Below, piece by piece: positions 28,615 through 35,316 of a stretch of DNA of 35,316 nucleotides (its first letter is position 1; each line of letters opens with the position of its first letter). The notes beneath the pieces were generated by a model, which worked only from the letters and a program-made list of their open reading frames with translations, ran no database searches and was not told the origin of the DNA. A program made the translations under genes and the position numbers. Source of the DNA: JAGQTE01 sp964648005 (GTDB taxonomy: Bacteria > Actinomycetota > Acidimicrobiia > Acidimicrobiales > Acidimicrobilacustridaceae); assembly GCA_964648005.1 (NCBI GenBank), contig CAZYKR010000009.1, positions 1 to 35,316 on the forward strand, read 5' to 3'.

Positions 28615-29619
28615 GTGAGCACGATCTCCCTCTCGACGCGCATCCCGGCACCGTCCGATGCCCGCGCCACCACGACGACGAGGCGGGCGCGTCCCGCCGA
28701 GCGAGCCGATGCCCCACAGCGGCGCCCGGCCTTGCTGACGCTGGCATCGATCCATGACCTGCACCTCGGGCCGGTCCGCCCCGCCGACCCGGTGCATCGC
28801 CTGCAGCGGCATCCCCAGGTGGTCGCCGTCCAGCACGGTCTCGAGCAGCGACTGCTGCGCGAGATCGACGACGAGGCGACGGTCCGGTTGGGCTCGCCGC
28901 CGTCCAGCGCAGGCCTGACCGCGGCCACCACCGTCGACGCCATGCGTGCCCTCGCCGCCGACGACCTGGTCCCCCCGGTCTACGACTGGCTCGCCGAGGA
29001 CGCGAGCCCGGCGCAGGTGCGGGCGTTCCTCGCACTCGAGGGTGGTCCGGACGACAGCTTCGACGACCTCGTCGCCATCGCCCAGGTGGGACTCACCGGT
29101 CTGCCCAAGCTCGAAGCCGCCACGAACTACTGGGACGAGCTCGGGGACGGTGATCTCGACGGGGTGCACCGGACGCTGCATCGCCGGATGCTCGACGCGC
29201 TCGACCTGCGGTCCCCGGCTCGGGCCGACCTGCCCATCGCCGTCCTGCGCCGGACGCTGCTCTGCAGCGCGCTCGCCACCTGCCGGGCACGCCAGCCGGA
29301 GCTGCTCGGCGTGCTCGGTCTGATCGAGCTCCAAGCCGGGCCGCGCTGCCGCCGTGTCGTACGGGCGTTGCAGCGCATCGACGCTCCGCCGGAGGCCGAG
29401 CGCTTCTACGCGGTGCACGCCGAGACCGATCCCCGCCACGGCAAGGACTGGTTGGAACGTGTCGTACGCCCACTCGCCGCCGACCCCGCCTGGGCCGAAG
29501 GCCTGCTGCGCGGCGCTCGCTGGCGCTGGGCCGCCAACGCTGCCTTCTTCGACGACGCCCGCCGCTGGTCGACCCAGCTGGCGTCAGCAGACGTATCCGC
29601 ATCAACCACGGAGGACTGA
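28615..29619 (+). CDS. Iron-containing redox enzyme (heme-oxygenase-like diiron oxidase fold)
   Basis: A 334-residue protein. From about residue 100 it follows the iron-containing redox enzyme family: an early glutamate helix (FLALEGG, Glu142), KLEAATNYWDELGDGDLDGVH (Glu167, Asp174, His185) and FYAVHAETDPRHGKDW (His268, Asp272, His275), which supply probable metal ligands in HDO-type enzymes. Residues 1-100 are Arg/Ala-rich and not conserved; a later start cannot be excluded. The GTG at 28615 is chosen because it lies 9 bases after a stress-type -10. Known relatives oxidise amino acids or fatty acids using a labile diiron centre; the substrate here is unknown. It heads an operon with two small genes. 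Confidence 0.82.
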   Translation: MSTISLSTRIPAPSDARATTTTRRARPAERADAPQRRPALLTLASIHDLHLGPVRPADPVHRLQRHPQVVAVQHGLEQRLLREIDDEATVRLGSPPSSAGLTAATTVDAMRALAADDLVPPVYDWLAEDASPAQVRAFLALEGGPDDSFDDLVAIAQVGLTGLPKLEAATNYWDELGDGDLDGVHRTLHRRMLDALDLRSPARADLPIAVLRRTLLCSALATCRARQPELLGVLGLIELQAGPRCRRVVRALQRIDAPPEAERFYAVHAETDPRHGKDWLERVVRPLAADPAWAEGLLRGARWRWAANAAFFDDARRWSTQLASADVSASTTED

Positions 29620-29621
29620 TC

Positions 29622-29912
29622 ATGGCCGGAGCATCCGAACGACAACCGTCGGCTGCCGACCGCCCGCCCGTGTCCCGGGTCGGCGAGAAGCTGGCCGAGG
29701 TCGCCGACAGCGATCCGAATCGCGACGAGGGCGAGGCCGAGCGCGACGCCGTCGAGCGCGCGCGACACGAGGGATGGGACCACGACCTCACCGACGTCGG
29801 CAAGCCCCCCGGAGACATCGTCGCAACCGATGACGACGGCGTGCGCATCGGGCACGACGAAGCCCAGACCGTCAGCGACGAGGCCCGGACCGTCAGCGGT
29901 GAGGACGCGTGA
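29622..29912 (+). CDS. Hypothetical small hydrophilic acidic protein
   Basis: A 96-residue protein with no recognised domain. It is rich in Asp, Glu and Arg and appears disordered or helical (SDPNRDEGEAERDAVERARHEG), with no cysteine, signal peptide or membrane segment. A short motif recurs near the C-terminus (DEAQTVSDEARTVSGEDA). ATG 29622 has CGGAGG before it and lies two bases past the stop of the iron-redox gene. The stop overlaps the next GTG. Its composition resembles hydrophilin-like stress proteins; that comparison is by composition only. Confidence 0.7.
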   Translation: MAGASERQPSAADRPPVSRVGEKLAEVADSDPNRDEGEAERDAVERARHEGWDHDLTDVGKPPGDIVATDDDGVRIGHDEAQTVSDEARTVSGEDA

Positions 29913-30229
29913 TTCGCCGCCGCACGACGGGTGACCACGCTGGGCGGCCCGCGCTCCGGGTCGTCGGCGGGGCCGTGCCCCTGACCACCCCGATCCCCGG
30001 TCCAGACCCCACCCAGACGCCGGTCATCCCCGAACCGGACCCGACGCACACCCCCGTCGTCCCACAGCCGGACATCCCGGCGCCCGACATCCCGGCGCCC
30101 GACATCGACCCGCCGACACCCCTGCCAGGCACGACGCCCCGGCCGGCACCGGACATCGATCCGCCATCGCCACAACCCGGGACGGTCCCGACGGGTCGGG
30201 CACCGACCCCTCCCTGCACCGCCGCCTGA
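29909..30229 (+). CDS. Proline-rich low-complexity protein
   Basis: A 106-residue protein; residues 25-100 are Pro-, Asp- and Thr-rich repeats of the kind PDPTxTPV, PDIPAPDI and PDIDPPxP, predicted to be extended and disordered. The first 24 residues are basic (MIRRRTTGDHAGR) with a short hydrophobic patch (ALRVVGGAVPL) too weak for a confident signal peptide. The GTG start overlaps the previous stop (GTGA), the strongest evidence that this is a real gene rather than repeat noise. Function unknown; a wall-spanning or spacer role is only a possibility. A 49-bp hairpin element follows the stop codon. Confidence 0.55.
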   Translation: MIRRRTTGDHAGRPALRVVGGAVPLTTPIPGPDPTQTPVIPEPDPTHTPVVPQPDIPAPDIPAPDIDPPTPLPGTTPRPAPDIDPPSPQPGTVPTGRAPTPPCTAA

Positions 30230-30249
30230 GCCGGTCGGCTGGGAGAGCG

Positions 30250-30298
30250 ATCGAGCCGGCAGATCGCGCTCGATACGCACCGAATCTGCCGACTCGAT
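30250..30298. repeat. 49-bp hairpin element, copy A
   Basis: 15-base arms (30250-30264 and 30284-30298) with one mismatch around a 19-base loop. The loop differs at only two bases from copy B at 32407-32455. The stem carries two paired changes that keep base pairing. It lies in the convergent gap before the end of the ECF partner gene, where it may act as a terminator. Confidence 0.8.
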
Positions 30299-30331
30299 GC
30301 CCGGGCACATCGGCTCGTCAGACCGACGTCG

Positions 30332-31849
30332 TCAGGCGGCGTCGATCCGTTCGAGGAGCGTGCGCATCTGGTCCGGGTCGAAGGCTGCCTCGACCGACGG
30401 GTCCTTGGCGTCGACCGACAGGACATACGACCAACCCGATGGCGCCTGCCAGCTGACGATGGTGCTCCAGCCGAGGTCCCGTTCGAGGATCGGGCCGGCG
30501 CCGACCTCGCCGTCGGCCGACGGCGGACCCTCCGTGGAGTGCACCAGCGTCAGGCTGATCCAGGCGTCAGCGCCGTCGCTGCGGTATCGGCGAGCAACGC
30601 CTTGGTCGATCGGCGCGGGCGGGTCGCCCTCCCACACGGCGAACCCGGCGGGCAACGCTCCCTCGAGGACGGCCAGCTTTCGTGCGGTCTCGTCGTCGAT
30701 CGCCATGGTCGGTTGGTCCATCTGGCCCGTCGGCCACGCGTCGACGCTTGCCCGATGCACGACGAGTCGCTCCACGTCCGTCGTGCCGACGCGACCCAGC
30801 GCGGGCGCCAGCACCGAGGCGTCGTCGGGTGTTGGCAGCTGCACGCGGTAGAGCGCGCCGCCGTTGCGCCACATCAGGCCACCGCCGGTCCGGAGCCCGG
30901 CGACGTCGCCGACGTCCATAGGCTCGGCGTCGATGCCCGCGAGCTGTTCGATCGTGCCGGTTGCCACGAGCACCGGGTCGTCGACGGCCACGACGGAGCG
31001 CATCGACGCCAGGTCCCGCTCGTCGGCCACCGGCATCCGGTAGGTCATCGTGGTTCGATGGCTGCGGACGCCGGTGAGCGGCGTCGCCGAGACGGCCTGC
31101 CAGCCGGCTACACCGTCGGCGGGGAAGCTGGCTCCACCGTCGATCACGGCCAGGGCGTCGACGACGGCGGCGATGTCGTCGTCGGTGGCGCCGACGGTCG
31201 TGAAGGCCAGGGTGCCTCCGGTCTCGATCTGGACCACCGTCTCGCGATGGCCCGTCGGTTCGCTGCTCCCCCGCCGCACGGCCGGCCTCCCGGCGATCTC
31301 GGTGGCGACGGCGGCGCGCTTGGTCGGATCGGCGGCCGCCGCCTCGTCCAAGGGCTCGTCGCTGAGCACCACCGCCATCGCCGGGGCGGACCGCCACTCA
31401 TCGGAGCGGCGCAGCTCGAGGACGAATCGGGCCTGGTCGTCCTGCGGCGGACCGTCGACGATCACCGACGACCACAGGCGGGCCCGGTCGAGCATCGCGG
31501 GATCGAACCCCCACCAGACCGGCGGCACCGTCGGCGCGCCGCCGAGGGTGGACGCGGTGGGCACCACGGATGCCGGCGAGGTCGACGGCTCGGTGACGGT
31601 CGTCGGTGGTTCGGCCGTGAGGAGCTGGTCCTGGGTGGCGTCGCCGCGCAGCGCCAGCACGGCGCCGACGACGATGACGACCAGCACCGCTGCCGTCGTC
31701 GCACCTCGGGCGAGGGCGCTGCGGCGCGCCTGGCGGGCGGCGCGCTCGACGATGGTCGAGGTGGGCGGGGCGGCGACGTCGGGCCGCGCCGCCGTCAGCC
31801 TGGCGTACCGCTCCCGCAGCTCGCGGTCAAGCACATCGTGGTCGCTCAT
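30332..31849 (-). CDS. Membrane-anchored ECF partner protein (possible anti-sigma factor)
   Basis: A 505-residue protein. Residues 1-50 are soluble and helical (RELRERYARLTAARPDVAAPP, then IVERAARQARRSALARG). One membrane helix lies at about 51-68 (AAVLVVIVVGAVLAL). A Thr/Pro/Ser-rich linker of about 40 residues leads to a large external domain of about 390 residues that I do not recognise; it has beta-rich, twice-repeated character (TLAFTTVGATDDDIAAVVDAL and later strands). The ATG overlaps the ECF sigma stop (ATGA), so the two are translationally coupled, the usual place for an anti-sigma factor. There is no zinc-binding HxxxCxxC motif. The signal sensed is unknown. Confidence 0.72.
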   Translation of the reverse strand: MSDHDVLDRELRERYARLTAARPDVAAPPTSTIVERAARQARRSALARGATTAAVLVVIVVGAVLALRGDATQDQLLTAEPPTTVTEPSTSPASVVPTASTLGGAPTVPPVWWGFDPAMLDRARLWSSVIVDGPPQDDQARFVLELRRSDEWRSAPAMAVVLSDEPLDEAAAADPTKRAAVATEIAGRPAVRRGSSEPTGHRETVVQIETGGTLAFTTVGATDDDIAAVVDALAVIDGGASFPADGVAGWQAVSATPLTGVRSHRTTMTYRMPVADERDLASMRSVVAVDDPVLVATGTIEQLAGIDAEPMDVGDVAGLRTGGGLMWRNGGALYRVQLPTPDDASVLAPALGRVGTTDVERLVVHRASVDAWPTGQMDQPTMAIDDETARKLAVLEGALPAGFAVWEGDPPAPIDQGVARRYRSDGADAWISLTLVHSTEGPPSADGEVGAGPILERDLGWSTIVSWQAPSGWSYVLSVDAKDPSVEAAFDPDQMRTLLERIDAA

Positions 31850-32328
31850 GACGACAGCTCCTCTCGCAGTCGATCCTTGGCCCGGCTGAGGGCGGACTTG
31901 ACCGAGCCCAACGGGATGCCGAGGGCCTCGGCGATCTCGGCATCGGACATGCCGAGCTGATACCGCAGGACGACGACCTCGCGCTGGCGGGCCGGCAGGC
32001 TGCGCAGCACGTCGAAGAGGTGATCGTGCTCCGCCTCGACGGCCGTCTCGACCGGGTCGGGTTGGCGGCGAGCCAACCGACGACGGCGCAACACCTTCCG
32101 GCAGTTGTTGAGGACGCACACCCGCACGTACGCCATCGGCTGCTCGACCGTGTCGAACCGGCGGTAGAGGGCGGCGAACGCATCCTGCACGACCTCCTCG
32201 GCGAGGTCCCGGCGATCCACCATCGACCAGGCGAGGCGCACCATGTCGGCGTAGCTCGACTGGTACACGGCGTCGAAGTCGGCGCGAGTCGACGCCGCGT
32301 CCGATCGGCGGAGCTCCGCCTCGGTCAT
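31846..32328 (-). CDS. ECF-family RNA polymerase sigma factor (SigE-like family)
   Basis: A 160-residue ECF sigma factor. Region 2 spans about 15-85 (FDAVYQSSYADMVRLAWSMVDRRDLAEEVVQDAFAALYRRF given as its core motifs YADMVRLAW and DLAEEVVQDAF, then PMAYVRVCVLNNCRKVLRR). Region 4 spans about 105-155 (LPARQREVVVLRYQLGMSDAEIAEAL, then GSVKSALSRAKDRLRE). The linker is Arg-rich. ATG 32328 follows GAGG. A GGGAACC block on the minus strand (32385-32379) resembles the -35 of many ECF promoters, but I find no well-placed -10. It overlaps the membrane partner gene. Copies of a hairpin element flank the pair. Confidence 0.9.
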   Translation of the reverse strand: MTEAELRRSDAASTRADFDAVYQSSYADMVRLAWSMVDRRDLAEEVVQDAFAALYRRFDTVEQPMAYVRVCVLNNCRKVLRRRRLARRQPDPVETAVEAEHDHLFDVLRSLPARQREVVVLRYQLGMSDAEIAEALGIPLGSVKSALSRAKDRLREELSS

Positions 32329-32378
32329 CGTTGCCTCACCACGCTGCACACCCGCAAGGATCCCCGAGACGCCCGATC

Positions 32379-32385
32379 GGTTCCC
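32379..32385 (-). promoter_or_regulatory. Possible ECF-type -35 element upstream of the ECF sigma gene
   Basis: GGGAACC on the minus strand, 51 bases before the ATG. ECF -35 elements typically contain GGAAC. A CGTC follows at 32371-32368, closer than the usual spacing, so the assignment is tentative. Confidence 0.25.
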
Positions 32386-32406
32386 GACCGTGCCGGTCGC
32401 GCGGCG

Positions 32407-32455
32407 ATCGAGTGTGCAGATCGCGCTCGAAATGCACCGAATCTGCACACTCGAT
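32407..32455. repeat. 49-bp hairpin element, copy B
   Basis: Perfect 15-base arms (32407-32421 and 32441-32455) around a 19-base loop that is nearly identical to copy A at 30250-30298, in the same orientation. It lies upstream of the ECF sigma gene and downstream of the SDR gene's stop. Confidence 0.85.
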
Positions 32456-32484
32456 TCGGCGCTGTCCGGCCGACGGGCGGCAAC

Positions 32485-33333
32485 TCAGCGGAGGCGGATG
32501 ACGTTGCCGTTGACCAGGTGGTTGGCCTGCGTGCAGAGCCACACGACGGTGTCGGCCACCTCGTCGGGCGTGGCGATGTGGTGGTGCTCATGGTCACCGG
32601 CGACGAAGGCCCGGACGTCGTCGGTGATCCAGCCCGTGTCGGTGACCGGCGGGTACACGACGTTGGCACACACGCCGTCGTCCGCCATCTCCGCTGCCGC
32701 CGACAACGTGTAGGAGATCAGCGCCGCCTTGGCTGCGCCGTACGAGACCTGACCGGGATAGCCGCCGCCCGTTCCCGAGGTCATCGTGACGATGCGACCC
32801 CAGTCGGCGCCCCGACGTCGGTGTCGATCGATGAACTCGGCCAGCAGCAGCGCCCCCGCCCGCGCGTCGACGAGGAGCTGCGCGTCCGCCGAGGCCGCCG
32901 TCACCGGGCGATCCCGGCTGCCGTCGTCCACGTCAGCGTCCGCGGCGACCCCGTCGGGTTCCGTGAGCGGCGCGAACGTGTCCCGGCGCCACCCCGAGGC
33001 GTTGTGCACCAGAACGGCGACCGGACCGAGCGACGCCTCGGCCGCGTCGAACAGCGACGGGATCACGTCCGGGTCGGCGAGGTCCGCCTCGATCGCCAGC
33101 GCCCGCCTGCCCGTCGCCTCGATCGCTGCCACGACCTCGGACGCGTCGGCGGCACGCTGGGTCCCGTAGACGGCGGGCAGCGACGGCGGCGTCGCCTCGG
33201 CGGGGAAGCGCAGGAACGTCACCACCACATCGCAGCCCGCTGCGGCCAGCCCGCGAGCCACGGCCGCACCGATGCCGTGGTTGGCCCCGGTGACGAGGGC
33301 GACGGGTGAGCGATCAGCGTCGGAGTCGGTCAC
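32485..33333 (-). CDS. Short-chain dehydrogenase/reductase (SDR)
   Basis: A 282-residue classical SDR. The nucleotide-binding motif is TGANHGIG (residues 15-22), NAS lies at 111-113, the catalytic serine is near 186 (TMTSGTGG), and the YxxxK pair is Tyr198/Lys202 (SYGAAKAALISYTL). The C-terminus (NHLVNGNVIRLR) follows the usual end with a less common NGNVI in place of GQxxxVDGG. An acidic insert at about 125-155 is unusual. Arginine and serine residues after the first strand suggest NADP preference, but this is weak. The GTG at 33333 is the first start in frame; no strong ribosome site is seen. An inverted repeat lies just upstream. Confidence 0.88.
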   Translation of the reverse strand: MTDSDADRSPVALVTGANHGIGAAVARGLAAAGCDVVVTFLRFPAEATPPSLPAVYGTQRAADASEVVAAIEATGRRALAIEADLADPDVIPSLFDAAEASLGPVAVLVHNASGWRRDTFAPLTEPDGVAADADVDDGSRDRPVTAASADAQLLVDARAGALLLAEFIDRHRRRGADWGRIVTMTSGTGGGYPGQVSYGAAKAALISYTLSAAAEMADDGVCANVVYPPVTDTGWITDDVRAFVAGDHEHHHIATPDEVADTVVWLCTQANHLVNGNVIRLR

Positions 33334-33342
33334 AACTCTGCA

Positions 33343-33390
33343 TTCTGGTAGTGCAACCGGTCGGTTTCTGGCGCGGTTTCACTACCAGAA
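33343..33390. promoter_or_regulatory. Inverted repeat between the F420-enzyme and SDR genes
   Basis: 16-base arms (33343-33358 and 33375-33390) with one mismatch around a 16-base loop; the outer 11 bases TTCTGGTAGTG/CACTACCAGAA are perfect. It fills the gap between the Ddn-like stop at 33410 and the SDR start at 33333. It may end the upstream transcript or be an operator for the SDR gene. Confidence 0.6.
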
Positions 33391-33409
33391 CGAGGGTGGC
33401 CGTTGCTGC

Positions 33410-33853
33410 TCAGGTCGCGGGCTCGAGGACGAACAGGGGGATGACCCGGTCGGTGCCGGCCTGGTAGGCGTCGTAGTCGGGCCACACAGCCACGGCGCGC
33501 GCCCACCACGCCGCCTTCTCCTCGCCGTCGACCTCACGCACGGCGAAGTCGCGCACCTCGGCGCCGTCCTGCAACCGGGCCACCGGCTGCGCCCGCACGT
33601 TGTGCACCCACTGCGGATGCGTCGGTGCACCGCCCATCGAACCGACGACGGCGTAATTGCCGTCGCCGTCGGCCACCCGCACCAGCGGTGTCTTGCGGAC
33701 CTTGCCCGACTGCGCACCCACCGTCCACAGGATGATCCACTCGTCACCTACCAGATCGCTCGCCTCGGAGCCGCCCGATCGTTCGTAGCGCGCCACCTCC
33801 TCGGCGATCGGCTCCCACGGGCTCGGCTCGTACTCGGCATCGAACGGTGACAC
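33410..33853 (-). CDS. Nitroreductase/deazaflavin (F420)-dependent oxidoreductase, Ddn-like
   Basis: A 147-residue split-barrel protein. The motifs follow the Ddn/F420-dependent family: LWTVGAQSGKVRKTPLVRV (the G-x-x-S-G-x-x-R-x-T-P-L signature), GNYAVVGSMGGAPTHPQWVHNV (cofactor contact), RAQPVARLQDGAEVRDFAVREV and the closing YQAGTDRVIPLFVLEP. Members reduce nitro or enone compounds, or quinones, with F420H2. The GTG at 33853 has a strong GAGGAGG. It is the second F420-type enzyme in the window, supporting F420 use by this organism. The substrate is not predictable. Confidence 0.9.
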   Translation of the reverse strand: MSPFDAEYEPSPWEPIAEEVARYERSGGSEASDLVGDEWIILWTVGAQSGKVRKTPLVRVADGDGNYAVVGSMGGAPTHPQWVHNVRAQPVARLQDGAEVRDFAVREVDGEEKAAWWARAVAVWPDYDAYQAGTDRVIPLFVLEPAT

Positions 33854-33979
33854 GTCGGACCTCCTCGGGTGGTGACGTCGCTGCTCGGCAGGGCAGCGTC
33901 ACGACGATGCTGATGCACGCTACTCAGTTCACGTGCAGCCGCGGCTACCGTCCCCGGGCAGCACATCCGGGGGGATCTC

Positions 33980-35316
33980 ATGCGTCCATCACCACGCCGC
34001 GCCCACCGTCGCGGCGCCACGACCGCTGTCGGGTTGGCCGGCGGCATCGTCGCCGTGGCGCTCCTCGCCGGCGCCTGCGCGTCCTCCGGCGATGCGTCGT
34101 CGTCCGACGATGGGTCGTCGTCGTCCGCCTCCGGGCCGGTCAGCTCGGGCGGGTCGACGGGAGTCGCCACAAAAGGTTCGGCGCCCATCGGCACCGACGA
34201 CGGACGCGTGCCGTCGGAGATCGTCGCCACGCCCGTCGAAGGCAAGGGCATCGTGCTGCCGCAGCCGGCGGCACCGTTGCCCGCCGGGTACGAGCAGCAG
34301 GAGTACCTGATCGGCGGCACCGCCACCGCGTACGCGGCGGTCGAGACGCCCGACGACGGGTTCTGGACCGTCGAGCCGTCCGAGGAGGCCGAGTACCGCA
34401 CCCGGGCGATCGTCCGCCGGCCCACCGATCCCGCCGACTTCAGCGGCACCGTGGTCGTCGAGTGGTTCAACGTCAGCGCCATCGAGGCAGCACCGGACTG
34501 GGGCTACAACTCGGAGGAGATCGGGCGCGAGGGGCACGTCTACATCGGCGTCAGCACCCAGGCGCAGGGCGTCGAGGGCGGCGACACGATCCTCGAGGTG
34601 AACGTCGACCCCGAGGCGGCCGCCGACGCCGGCACCTCGACCGACACCTCCGGCCTGAAGAACATCGACCCCGAGCGCTACGGCACCCTCACCCATCCGG
34701 GCGACGCCTACGCCTTCGACATCTTCACCCAGGTCGGACGGGCGGCTGCCGAGACGCCCGAACTCCTGATGGGCGACCTCGACCCGACCCAGGTCATCGG
34801 CGTCGGCGAGTCGCAGTCGGCGATGTTCCTCACCACGCTCGTCAACGCCGTGCACCCGGTGTCGCCGGCCTTCGACGGCTTCCTGATCCACAGCCGCGCT
34901 GCGTCGGCGGCGCCAATGGACGGCGACTTCCTCGGCGCGACCGAGACGCAGGATCCGGCCGCCGCGCTCTCACAGGGGGTGCACATCCGCACCGACCTCG
35001 ATGTCCCAGTGGCGATGTACGAGGCCGAGACCGACCTGACGTTGCTCGGCTACGCCAACGCCCGCCAGCCCGACACCGACCGCATCCGCACGTGGGAGGT
35101 CGCCGGAACGGCGCACGCCGACGCCCAGACGCTGCGGTCGATGCTCGGCGGCCCGCGCGACCCGTCGATCGGCAGCCTGCTCGGTTGCGAGTCGATCAAC
35201 ACGGGCCCGCACAAGGAGACGGTGCAGGCGCTGCTGCATCACCTCGTCGCCTGGGCCGCCGGAGGCGACGCGCCTCACGAGGCGCCTCGTCTGGAACTGG
35301 TCGACGACGCGCCCGA
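33980..35316 (+). CDS. Secreted alpha/beta-hydrolase domain protein (Abhydrolase_10-like), 3' end outside window
   Basis: At least 445 residues; the frame runs off the window end. An N-terminal basic stretch and hydrophobic core (GLAGGIVAVALLAGAC) end in a lipobox-like AGAC, suggesting a lipoprotein. A Ser/Asp/Gly-rich linker follows (about residues 35-60). The rest matches the alpha/beta-hydrolase-domain family: EYRTRAIVRRPTDPADFSGTVVVEWFNVS near residue 150, and a nucleophile elbow GVGESQS with Ser278. Tryptophan and histidine-rich C-terminal motifs (AGTAHADAQTL, VQALLHHLVAWAAGG) fit the same family. GGGGGGATC precedes ATG 33980. Exact substrate is unknown. The missing part would be only the very end. 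Confidence 0.85.
   Translation, partial: MRPSPRRAHRRGATTAVGLAGGIVAVALLAGACASSGDASSSDDGSSSSASGPVSSGGSTGVATKGSAPIGTDDGRVPSEIVATPVEGKGIVLPQPAAPLPAGYEQQEYLIGGTATAYAAVETPDDGFWTVEPSEEAEYRTRAIVRRPTDPADFSGTVVVEWFNVSAIEAAPDWGYNSEEIGREGHVYIGVSTQAQGVEGGDTILEVNVDPEAAADAGTSTDTSGLKNIDPERYGTLTHPGDAYAFDIFTQVGRAAAETPELLMGDLDPTQVIGVGESQSAMFLTTLVNAVHPVSPAFDGFLIHSRAASAAPMDGDFLGATETQDPAAALSQGVHIRTDLDVPVAMYEAETDLTLLGYANARQPDTDRIRTWEVAGTAHADAQTLRSMLGGPRDPSIGSLLGCESINTGPHKETVQALLHHLVAWAAGGDAPHEAPRLELVDDAP

Noticed and set aside
29893..30426. Gly/Ser-rich minus-strand frame opposite the proline-rich gene
   Set aside because: Mirror of the proline-repeat codons; no start signal, and the plus strand has a GTGA junction with an operon.
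1..35316. Search for CRISPR arrays, transposases, integrases, tRNA or rRNA genes
   Set aside because: No regularly spaced direct repeats, recombinase motifs or RNA-gene signatures were seen; the only repeats are those listed.

Overview
This is a high-GC, gene-dense window from an actinobacterium. The stress sigma factor with its kinase-type anti-sigma factor, SpoIIE-type phosphatase, two F420-type oxidoreductases, DUF6458/DUF4383/DUF6328 proteins and GTGA/ATGA gene overlaps all fit Actinomycetota. An Acidimicrobiia-like (Ilumatobacter-like) lineage is my best guess, by inference only. I see no rRNA, tRNA, CRISPR array, transposase, integrase or phage gene.

Layout. 1-1163: a short AraC-type regulator, a VOC protein and a DUF1059 protein. 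1167-10142: a TetR repressor diverges from an 8.2-kb gene for a very large surface protein; the gap between them holds a perfect TetR-style palindrome. 10204-12656: TspO, an epoxide-hydrolase-like enzyme, and a DUF4118 sensor protein on the minus strand. 12958-29912: a long stress island. It holds SRPBCC, DUF6458, CsbD, Hsp20, CBS, Dps and iron-redox proteins mixed with almost a full partner-switching set: two STAS proteins, two HATPase proteins with degenerate N-terminal domains, a PAS-GAF-GAF-SpoIIE-HATPase phosphatase, a RsbW-like anti-sigma factor and a SigB/SigF-type sigma factor. 29909-30229: a proline-rich ORF. 30332-32328: an ECF sigma factor with its membrane partner, bracketed by two copies of a 49-bp hairpin element. 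32485-35316: an SDR, a Ddn-like F420 enzyme and the start of a secreted alpha/beta-hydrolase-domain lipoprotein cut by the window edge.

How it works together. Many stress-island genes are preceded by the same two-block motif, GT(T)CT - 16 nt - GGG(T/A)A(G/C/T), which resembles the known SigB/SigF promoter (GTTT ... GGGTAT/GGGWAW). The clearest copies lie before dps, the anti-sigma/sigma operon, the single-domain STAS gene, csbD, the Hsp20 operon, the Rho_N/F420 operon and the iron-redox gene. The dps and anti-sigma/sigma promoters are divergent and interlocked within 29 bp. In several cases the -10-like block lies exactly 9 nt before the start codon, suggesting leaderless stress transcripts. 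The simplest reading is a self-contained general stress regulon: the sigma factor, its phospho-relay switch and its target genes are clustered and autoregulated.

The most unusual items are this promoter network, the fusion of a polytopic membrane domain to a CSLREA/beta-helix/Ig-like/Cys-pair repeat ectodomain, the paired hairpin elements around the ECF module, a 56-bp near-perfect palindrome, and a decayed alcohol dehydrogenase held inside an operon by stop/start overlaps. All assignments come from reading the sequence; no database search was run.
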